Source of the DNA: Thiomargarita sp.
GTDB taxonomy: Bacteria; Pseudomonadota; Gammaproteobacteria; Beggiatoales; Beggiatoaceae
DNA length: 6,129 bases
Assembly (NCBI GenBank): GCA_030618965.1
Contig: JAUXCJ010000080.1
Span: 1 to 6,129, forward strand
Direction of reading: 5' to 3'
Shown here: in pieces, positions 1 through 5,498 of the stretch
How the letters are laid out: each line of letters begins with the position of its first letter
Position numbering within the stretch: position 1 is the stretch's first letter
Translations under genes and position numbers: made by a program
The notes under the pieces: model-generated
Told to the model about the DNA's origin: nothing
What the model saw: the letters and a program-made list of their open reading frames with translations, nothing else
Database searches by the model: none

Positions 1-3000
1 ACCCCGATTATCAAGACTTTTGTAAGCTTTATCGCGTTGTTTCAACATAGCTAAAACAGATAAAGATTGCACATAGCTGATTTGGTGTTGGGCAATCACT
101 GGTTGCTCGGAACCTTCCATATGTAAGGTTTCAAATGGTAGCGTTGCTAAAACTCCAGATGGTGAAATAATCCAATGTGTTTTATCTTTGATTATGTCTT
201 TAAGTGGCTCTAATAGGTGTTTTGTTAGTTTTTGGTTGAGTTCTTTCCTTTTTTGAAGCGGCGTTTTTCCAAATCGTTGTGGAGTGCTTCGATTTTTACT
301 TTCCAAAGATGAGAGATACCGTCGGTAGTTTTTTATGTCTTTTTGGAGTTCAGGGTTTTTTCCTAAATAGTGCGTGGTGAGCTTGCCATTTCTTTGTAGG
401 GTAAAAGCTAATGCCTCATTTTCATAAACAAGGTAGCTGATTAGTAATGCGTTTTTTGGTAACAATTTAGCACCATCTTTGGCACTAATAATTTGCACCT
501 TGCTGAGTTGGGCATATTTTGGATATTTTGCCATTAACTCATTATGAAACTGGTTCAGTTCGGTGATGAATTGATTTTTATCAGTTTCTAAACGCACTCT
601 GTCATCTAGGCGATTTTCTTGTAATGCTTTAGCAATCTTATTATTGAAAAAAGCTAAACGAGCTTGGTAATCCTGTAATTTGTCTTGCTCTGTTTTGGTA
701 AGTCCACTTTCTTGGGCGGCGCGTTTGGCGGCTAAAAATTCAAGTAAAGTACGAGATTTACTGAGTTCGGATAGGCGGAAAGCATTAGTTGAGCGGGATT
801 TATTTATGTATAGATGTGAAAGCCAAAAGTAACTATGTACCCATTTTTTGAATAAGGCTTGGCGGTTTTTGGCTGAGAAATTGCCACTTCGTAGGTTTTC
901 TACACCTTTGATTAATTTTTCAAAGTGTTTAATGGCTTTGTTAATTTGGCCTTGTTTATAATAAAAATAAGCCAAATTATTCAGACTTGCGAGGGTGTAA
1001 TAGTGCTTTTCTCCTAAAACCTCTTTATACAAACGGTAGCCTTTTTCATACAATGGCAAAGCCTCAGATAACCGTCCTATTGCATTGTAAATAACAGCTA
1101 AATTCTCCAGGCTATTGAGGGTAGATAGGTGCTTTTCACCTAAAACCTCTTTATTCAAACGGTAACCTTTTTCAGACAACGGCAAAACTTTTGATAATAG
1201 TTCTGTGTCTTCATAAATACTAGCTAAATTATTCAAGATGCTAGCTAAACTATTCAGGCTACTGAGGGTAGATGGGTGCTTTTCTCCTAAAGCTTCTTTA
1301 TACAAACGGTAGCTTTTTTCATGCAACGACAAGGCCTCATATAACCGTCCTTTTTCATCATAAATAACTGCCAAATTTCTCATGCTATTGAGGGTAGATG
1401 GGTGCTTTTCTCCTAAAACTTCTTTATACAAACGGTAGCTTTTTTCAAATAAGGGCAAGGCTTCAGATAATCGTCCTATTGTATTGTAAATGCTAGCTAA
1501 ATTATTCAGACTATTAATGGTATCGGGGTGTTTTTCTCCTAAAAGCTCTTTTTTTAAATGGTAAGCCTTTTCAGACAATAGCAAGGCTTCAGATAATCGT
1601 CCTATTGCATTGTAAATACTAGCTAAATTATTCAGACTATTGATGGTATCGGGGTGTTTTTCTCCTAAAATATCTTTTTTTAAACGGTAAGCTTTTTCAG
1701 ACAACGGCAAGGCTTCAGATAACAGCCCTATATCTTTGTAAATACTAGCTAAATTAGTCATGTTAATGAGGGTGCTTGGGTGTTTTTCTCCTAAAACCTC
1801 TTTATGCAAACGGTAAGCTTTTTCAGACAACGACAAGGCCTCAGATAACAGCCCTATATCTTTGTAAATAATTGCCAAAGTATCCAGGCTTCTGATGGTG
1901 GAGGGGTGCTTTTCTCCTAAAACCTCTTTATGCAAACGGTAGCCTTTTTCATACAATGGCAAAATCTCAGATAACCGTCCTATTACATTGTAAATACTAG
2001 CTAAATTATTCAGGATATTGAGGGTATCTGGGTGTTTTTCTCCTAAAACTTCTTTTTCTAAACGGTAAGCTTTTTTAAATAATGGTAAGGCTTCTGATAA
2101 GCGTCCAGTGTTTTGGTAAATCAACGCTAAAATATTAATGTTTATCCGTGTGTGATGGTGTTTTTCGCCTAAAATTTCAGTCCTAATTTCGAGGGCTTTT
2201 TCAGCAAAAGGTAAAGCTTCTTCAAATTGCTCCTTTTGGTAATATTTAAGTATTTGGTTGTTGTAATTATGAGCTATTTCTAACAATTTATTAAAGCTAG
2301 CGATGGTAGAGTGGTGTTTTTCTCCTAAAACCTCCTTTCTCAAACGATAGCCTTTTTCATACAAAGGTAAGGCATCAGATAACTGTCCTATAGCCTGGTA
2401 AATTGCTGCCAAATGATTCAGGTAAGTGAGGGTGGAAGCGTGCTTTTCCCCTAAAATTTCTTTGCTAAAATGGTAGATTTTTTTAAACAATGGCAAGGAT
2501 TTTAATAACCATTCAGTGTCTGAATAAAGAATATCGAAAGTGTTTAGAATTATAAAAGGCTCTGTGTAAATCCGAACCAAATTATTAAGAATGCTTATGG
2601 TATCTGGGTGTTTTTCCCCTAAAACCTCTTGTTGTAAACGGTAGGATTTTTCAAGCAATGGTAATGCTTTTAATGACTGTCCATTATCATAATAATACCT
2701 AGCTAAATTATTAAGACTTAAGATAGTATGTGGGTGCTTTTCCCCTAAAACCTCTTTTTGTAAACGGTAGGATTTTTCAAGCAATGGTAATCCTTTTAAT
2801 GACTGTCCATTATCATAATAATGCCTAGCTAAATTCTTAAGACTTAAGATGGTATGTGGGTGCTTTTCCCCTAAAACCTCTTTTTGGAAACGGTAGGATT
2901 TTTCAGACAACGGCAAAGCTTCTGATAACCGTCCTGTGTATTCATAAACAATAGCTAACTGACTCAGGCTTACGAGGGTAGAGGGGTGCTTTTCTCCTAA

Positions 3001-4650
3001 AACCTCTTTTTTTAAACGGTAAGCTTTTTCAGACAACGGCAAGGCTTCTGATAACCGTCCTGTTTCTTGATAAAGAATAGCTAAATTATTCAGGCCCGTG
3101 AGGGTATCAGGGTGTTTTTCTCCTAAAACCTCTTTTTTTAAACTGTAAGCTTTTTCAAGCAACTGCAAGGCTTCTGATAACCGTCCTGTTTCTCGATAAA
3201 TACTAGCTAAATTATTCAGGCTCGTGAGGGTAGAGGGGTGTTTTTCTCCTAAAACCTCTTTTTTAAAACGGTAAGCTTTTTCAAACAAAGGTAAAGCCTC
3301 ATAGAACCGTCCTAGGTATCTATAGATAGCCGCCAAATTACCTAGGCTAAGGAGGGTAGAGGGGTGTTTTTCTCCTAAAACTTCGTTTGTCAAACTGTAG
3401 CTTTTTTCAAGCAACGGCAAGGCCTGAGATAACTGTCCCATATCTTTATATATCATCCCCAAATTATTCAGGCTAGAGAAGCTATCTGGGTTCCTTTCTC
3501 CTAAAACCTCTTTATGCAAAAGGTAGCTTTTTTCATACAATGACAAGGCCTCAGAGAACCGCCCTATAGAATCATAAATTACCGCCAAATTATTCAGGCT
3601 AGTTAGGGTATCGGGGTGCTTTTCTCCTAAAACCTCTTTTCTCAAACGATAGCCTTTTTCATACAACGGCAAGGCCTCGGAGAATCGCCCCATTTTATGA
3701 AAAGAGGACGCCAAATTATTCAGGCTAATGAGGGTATCGGGGTGTTTTTCTCCTAAAACCTCTTTTCTCAAACGGTAGCCTTTTTCATGCAATGACAAGG
3801 CCTCAGAGAACCGTCCTATAGAACCATAAATACTCGCCAAACTATTCCGGCTAGTGAGGGTATTATGGTGCCTTTCTCCTAAAATTTCAGTACGGATTTC
3901 AAGAGCCTTTTCAGCTAAAGGCAAAGCTTGTTCAAATTGCCCTTGTTCATAATATTGGAGAATTTGGTTGTTATAAGTTAAGGCATCAGATAAGCGTAAG
4001 CTGTCTTGATAAATTCCAGCTAAATTATTCAGGCTGATGAGGGTATCAGGGTGTTTTTCTCCTAAAACATCTCTTCTTAAACGGTAGCATTTTTCAGATA
4101 AAATCCTGGCCGAAAATAACTCTCCAGTGGCTTGATGAATCATCGCCAAATTATTCAGGCTGCTGAGGGTAGAGGGGTGCTTTTCTCCTAAAACTTCGTT
4201 TGTCAAACGGTAACTTTTTCCATACAATGGCGAGGCCTCAGAGAACCGCCCTATATCTTTATAAATACCCGCCAAATTATTCAGGCTTATGAGGGTATCG
4301 GGGTGTTTTTCTCCTAAAACTTCGTTTGTCAAACGGTAACTTTTTTCATATAATGGCAAAGCCTCAGAGAACCGTCCTATATCTTTATAAATACCCGCCA
4401 AATTAGCCATGCTTGTCATAGAATCATGGTGTTTTTCGCCTAAAATTTCAGTTCTGATTTCGAGAGCCTTTTCAGCTAAAAAAGGCAAAGCTTGTTCAAA
4501 GAATCCTTGTTGAGAAAAGTTAACCGTTATGTCATTCATCAACTGAGCCCAAAATAACTTTAACTGCTCTTCCTCAGTAGCCCCTTGAACAACAGAACTC
4601 ATCAACCCCAAACAAATCACCCAAGCAAACAACAACATTCTAAATTTCAT
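1..4650 (-). CDS. Giant exported TPR-repeat protein with C-terminal CHAT peptidase domain (3' partial)
   Basis: The frame is open for all 1550 codons from the ATG at 4650 to the left edge, with no internal stop, so the gene continues beyond base 1. Residues 1-24 look like a Sec signal peptide: K2 and R4, then a hydrophobic stretch, with cleavage likely near VVQGA. Residues about 48-1250 are TPRs of the kinesin-light-chain type, 42 residues per unit, with 27 GEKH-like motifs from His74 to His1216. Residues about 1270-1310 hold the usual last helices before the linker (LSELSKSRTLLEFL), and residues about 1310-1470 are charged and helical. From about 1471 a CHAT domain begins (WIISPSGVLATLPFETL at 1493, then ISYVQSLSVL), but the catalytic His and Cys lie outside the window. 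A weak Shine-Dalgarno (GTGGA, 8 nt spacing) supports the start. TPRs usually bind partners, and CHAT is a caspase-like cysteine peptidase fold. The substrate is unknown. The family call is firm; export and catalytic activity are inferred. Confidence 0.93.
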   Translation of the reverse strand, partial: MKFRMLLFAWVICLGLMSSVVQGATEEEQLKLFWAQLMNDITVNFSQQGFFEQALPFLAEKALEIRTEILGEKHHDSMTSMANLAGIYKDIGRFSEALPLYEKSYRLTNEVLGEKHPDTLISLNNLAGIYKDIGRFSEASPLYGKSYRLTNEVLGEKHPSTLSSLNNLAMIHQATGELFSARILSEKCYRLRRDVLGEKHPDTLISLNNLAGIYQDSLRLSDALTYNNQILQYYEQGQFEQALPLAEKALEIRTEILGERHHNTLTSRNSLASIYGSIGRFSEALSLHEKGYRLRKEVLGEKHPDTLISLNNLASSFHKMGRFSEALPLYEKGYRLRKEVLGEKHPDTLTSLNNLAVIYDSIGRFSEALSLYEKSYLLHKEVLGERNPDSFSSLNNLGMIYKDMGQLSQALPLLEKSYSLTNEVLGEKHPSTLLSLGNLAAIYRYLGRFYEALPLFEKAYRFKKEVLGEKHPSTLTSLNNLASIYRETGRLSEALQLLEKAYSLKKEVLGEKHPDTLTGLNNLAILYQETGRLSEALPLSEKAYRLKKEVLGEKHPSTLVSLSQLAIVYEYTGRLSEALPLSEKSYRFQKEVLGEKHPHTILSLKNLARHYYDNGQSLKGLPLLEKSYRLQKEVLGEKHPHTILSLNNLARYYYDNGQSLKALPLLEKSYRLQQEVLGEKHPDTISILNNLVRIYTEPFIILNTFDILYSDTEWLLKSLPLFKKIYHFSKEILGEKHASTLTYLNHLAAIYQAIGQLSDALPLYEKGYRLRKEVLGEKHHSTIASFNKLLEIAHNYNNQILKYYQKEQFEEALPFAEKALEIRTEILGEKHHHTRININILALIYQNTGRLSEALPLFKKAYRLEKEVLGEKHPDTLNILNNLASIYNVIGRLSEILPLYEKGYRLHKEVLGEKHPSTIRSLDTLAIIYKDIGLLSEALSLSEKAYRLHKEVLGEKHPSTLINMTNLASIYKDIGLLSEALPLSEKAYRLKKDILGEKHPDTINSLNNLASIYNAIGRLSEALLLSEKAYHLKKELLGEKHPDTINSLNNLASIYNTIGRLSEALPLFEKSYRLYKEVLGEKHPSTLNSMRNLAVIYDEKGRLYEALSLHEKSYRLYKEALGEKHPSTLSSLNSLASILNNLASIYEDTELLSKVLPLSEKGYRLNKEVLGEKHLSTLNSLENLAVIYNAIGRLSEALPLYEKGYRLYKEVLGEKHYYTLASLNNLAYFYYKQGQINKAIKHFEKLIKGVENLRSGNFSAKNRQALFKKWVHSYFWLSHLYINKSRSTNAFRLSELSKSRTLLEFLAAKRAAQESGLTKTEQDKLQDYQARLAFFNNKIAKALQENRLDDRVRLETDKNQFITELNQFHNELMAKYPKYAQLSKVQIISAKDGAKLLPKNALLISYLVYENEALAFTLQRNGKLTTHYLGKNPELQKDIKNYRRYLSSLESKNRSTPQRFGKTPLQKRKELNQKLTKHLLEPLKDIIKDKTHWIISPSGVLATLPFETLHMEGSEQPVIAQHQISYVQSLSVLAMLKQRDKAYKSLDNRG
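1219..1260 (-). repeat. 21-bp tandem microduplication within a TPR helix
   Basis: Bases 1219-1239 and 1240-1260 are two imperfect copies of a 21-bp segment, encoding LNSLASI followed by LNNLASI. The result is a 7-residue (two-turn) extension of the first helix of this TPR, and it explains the 147-bp spacing between the units at 1276 and 1129. The frame is kept. Confidence 0.8.
2158..2268 (-). repeat. Internal cap module opening TPR block 3
   Basis: This segment encodes YNNQILKYYQKEQFEEALP followed by FAEKALEIRTEILGEKHH. It departs from the ordinary unit (which has LYEKSYRL..EVLGEKHP) and closely matches the segment at 3868-3978; the second part also matches the first TPR of the mature protein at 4429-4515. 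The preceding spacing is 156 bp instead of 126. It looks like a duplicated N-terminal cap that starts a new superhelical block of 10 units. Confidence 0.8.
2635..2886 (-). repeat. Near-identical adjacent pair of 126-bp TPR units
   Basis: Copies 2635-2760 and 2761-2886 differ at only four positions by my alignment, about 97% identity, whereas most neighbouring units differ far more. Both carry unusual residues shared by no other unit (for example the YYDNGQSLK segment). This marks a recent tandem duplication of exactly one unit. Confidence 0.85.
3868..3978 (-). repeat. Internal cap module opening TPR block 2
   Basis: The segment encodes YNNQILQYYEQGQFEQALP then LAEKALEIRTEILGERHH, a near copy of the cap at 2158-2268 and of the N-terminal repeat of the mature protein. 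The spacing to the preceding unit is 183 bp instead of 126, so 19 extra residues are present. It opens a block of 13 units. The Lys of GEKH is Arg here. Confidence 0.8.
4177..4404 (-). repeat. Recently duplicated TPR units near the N-terminus
   Basis: Bases 4177-4278 and 4303-4404 (126 bp apart) differ at about six of 102 positions. Both encode AGIYKDIGRFSEA followed by LTNEVLGEKH. Similarity drops on both sides, as expected for one unit copied next to itself and then slowly diverging. Confidence 0.75.
4429..4515 (-). repeat. N-terminal cap TPR of block 1
   Basis: Residues about 46-74 read FSQQGFFEQALPFLAEKA then LEIRTEILGEKHH. This is the first TPR after the signal peptide and the founder-like version of the two internal caps. 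Relative to them it carries one extra codon (PFLAEKA against PLAEKA or PFAEKA), visible as a 3-base addition near 4480. It opens a short block of four units. Confidence 0.75.
4579..4650 (-). other. Predicted Sec signal peptide of the giant TPR-CHAT protein
   Basis: The first 24 residues have a short basic start (K2, R4), a hydrophobic core (LLFAWVICLGLM) and a small-residue end (SSVVQGA) followed by an acidic stretch TEEE, which is the n-h-c layout of a Sec signal. Cleavage after G23 (Val at -3, Gly at -1) or A24 fits. The Cys at position 13 sits inside the core without a lipobox, so a lipoprotein is unlikely. This would place the TPR array and the peptidase outside the cytoplasm. An uncleaved N-terminal anchor remains possible. 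Confidence 0.7.
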
Positions 4651-4672
4651 AAAAAATATCCACTAAATTAAC

Positions 4673-4696
4673 GTCCTCTCCAAAAACGGAGAGAAC
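4673..4696 (-). promoter_or_regulatory. Hairpin in the leader of the giant TPR-CHAT gene
   Basis: On the minus strand GTTCTCTCC pairs with GGAGAGGAC around a GTTTTT loop: nine pairs, one of them G-U. It ends 22 nt before the ATG at 4650. No T-run follows directly, although a run of six T lies just before the ATG, so it is a poor classical terminator. It could be a leader structure, an RNA-stability element, or an old terminator of the debris upstream. Function is inferred only from pairing. Confidence 0.4.
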
Positions 4697-4713
4697 TCAA
4701 ATAACAACAAACC

Positions 4714-4863
4714 TCAACGCCTATCCTTAACCACCCAAACTTCTTTCACTTTTTCATCAACCACCAATGCTGCCCAATTTGTACAACTCCAAAGTTTTCC
4801 ATTCAAAACCTGACGTTCACGCAGTGGTTGTTCACAATAAGCTGGTAAATCCTTCCAGACAAA
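4714..4863 (-). pseudogene. Orphan C-terminal peptide fragment without a start
   Basis: This 49-codon frame runs to a TGA at 4716-4714 and is protein-like (LPAYCEQPLRERQVLNGKLW, then SCTNWAALVVDEKVKEVWV), with sensible composition and codon use like its neighbours. A TGA lies immediately upstream in the frame and there is no credible start codon or ribosome site. It therefore looks like the tail of a gene whose front is lost. I do not recognise the family. It overlaps the end of the methyltransferase remnant in a different frame, which suggests a deletion junction near 4845-4863. A frameshifted tail of that same methyltransferase gene is possible but not evident. Confidence 0.45.
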
Positions 4864-5006
4864 TCAATAAAAATATCATCCGGTTGCAAATCAATAGTTT
4901 TGATTGTTTTAGATGAAATTGTTCGTATAAAATCATGAGAATAATACAAGTATTTTTAAAAAATTTGAGCTAGTTCTTGATAATGCTTTTTGAGGATTTT
5001 TTCCAT
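4845..5006 (-). pseudogene. SAM-dependent methyltransferase N-terminal remnant with in-frame stop
   Basis: From the ATG at 5006 the frame reads MEKILKKHYQELAQIF, stops at TAA (4958-4956), and continues KYLYYSHDFIRTIS then LQPDDIFIDL. This resembles the start of class I methyltransferases of the type HY.ELA....KY.YYS.DF, leading into motif I (DD.F.DLG.GTG.Y), of which only a degraded DLSGRIY is left here. Nothing of the rest of the SAM fold follows. The ATG sits one base after the TAG of the 142-residue gene, so the intact gene was probably co-transcribed with it. The family call rests on remembered pattern and is moderate; the broken state is directly visible. Confidence 0.5.
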
Positions 5007-5007
5007 A

Positions 5008-5436
5008 CTACTTAAACCTTTTTTCTTTGATTATATCCTCCAACAACTTATTAAGCGTGTTTTTGGTTGCCTCCGATTCTTCTTGATTATAAGCAAAAAT
5101 AACTACCAAATCCTGTTTGTCATCTGCTCCAGTTTGTTGAAAAATTTGTCTGTATTCATCTTCGGAAATGCCGTAAAAAATTCCGTACTTAGGTATCTCA
5201 TCGGTTGTAAAAAAACCTTTGTTAGTCATTTTTTCCGCTACATAATCACATGCTTTCCGTCCGAATTTCAGAGTTTCATCAATGTCTTTTCTGAATAAGC
5301 CTTTCAGCTTTTCATATTTGCAACAATATATTTTGTTTCCGTTTCCTTTGATTATATTGGATTTGGTGCTAGGCAACTCTGTAAGAATCAATTCTGACGA
5401 TTTCAAACCGTTTTCAAGAATTTGTTGTACAAGCAT
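5008..5436 (-). CDS. Uncharacterised 142-residue soluble protein
   Basis: The frame is complete from ATG (5436) to TAG (5010-5008). No alternative start exists between this ATG and the upstream in-frame stop at 5481-5479. A weak AGGA lies about 14 nt before the ATG. The product has no signal peptide and no membrane segment. It has a mixed alpha/beta look: a front part rich in K, S and T (ELPSTKSNIIKGNGNKIY), a CCKY pair of cysteines near residue 38, a middle with FGRKACDYVAEKM and EIPKYGIFYGISEDEY, a hydrophobic strand (DLVVIFAYN), and a charged C-terminal helix (TLNKLLEDIIKEKR). I do not recognise the family. It lies between two CHAT genes and directly ahead of a methyltransferase remnant, with a 62-bp gap after the upstream CHAT gene. 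Composition and length look like a real gene, and the plus-strand frames opposite it are poor. Confidence 0.75.
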   Translation of the reverse strand: MLVQQILENGLKSSELILTELPSTKSNIIKGNGNKIYCCKYEKLKGLFRKDIDETLKFGRKACDYVAEKMTNKGFFTTDEIPKYGIFYGISEDEYRQIFQQTGADDKQDLVVIFAYNQEESEATKNTLNKLLEDIIKEKRFK

Positions 5437-5466
5437 GAAAGTTGAACTATTCCTATTTACGTTATC

Positions 5467-5493
5467 AAATTGCCACTTTTAAAGTGGCAATTT
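5467..5493 (-). terminator. Perfect 13-bp inverted repeat after the CHAT gene, probable terminator
   Basis: AAATTGCCACTTT and its exact reverse complement flank a single central base, five bases after the stop codon at 5501-5499. On the minus strand the stem ends in ATTT and then GATAACG, so the T-tract is short. The A/T-flanked, GC-centred stem would still act in both directions. Because it is almost fully palindromic and lies 40-70 bp ahead of the ATG at 5436, an operator for the 142-residue gene is an alternative. Confidence 0.55.
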
Positions 5494-5498
5494 CAATT

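Larger units (their letters stand above)
961..4456 (-). repeat. Tandem 126-bp coding repeat array, 27 TPR units in three blocks
   Basis: The GEKH-type codon block recurs 27 times, with the His codon at 4429, 4303, 4177, 4051, 3868, 3742, 3616, 3490, 3364, 3238, 3112, 2986, 2860, 2734, 2608, 2440, 2314, 2158, 2032, 1906, 1780, 1654, 1528, 1402, 1276, 1129 and 1003 (lower coordinate of each codon). At 3490 the His is replaced by Asn. Of 26 intervals, 22 are exactly 126 bp. The exceptions are 183, 168, 156 and 147 bp, all multiples of three. Each unit encodes one helix pair. Conservation is visible in DNA as well as protein, including synonymous sites, which points to ongoing duplication or gene conversion. 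Confidence 0.93.

Noticed and set aside
961..4456. Regularly spaced repeats that could suggest a CRISPR-like or satellite array
   Set aside because: The 126-bp period is an exact multiple of three within one open frame, and every unit encodes a TPR. There are no unique spacers between constant repeats.
4956..4958. TAA in the methyltransferase remnant as a recoded or readthrough codon
   Set aside because: The frame downstream loses the methyltransferase core within about 37 codons anyway, and the long TPR gene shows ordinary stop usage; decay is the simpler explanation.
4651..5007. tRNA, small RNA or riboswitch in the gap before the giant gene
   Set aside because: I found no cloverleaf or known riboswitch pattern; the gap holds the gene debris and one short hairpin.
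4990..5298. Plus-strand open frame of about 100 codons
   Set aside because: It lies opposite the 142-residue gene, has low-complexity F/I/L-rich composition and no ribosome site; it is a shadow of the minus-strand gene.
5282..5482. Plus-strand open frame of 66 codons
   Set aside because: Antisense to the start of the 142-residue gene and running into the inverted repeat; no protein-like features.
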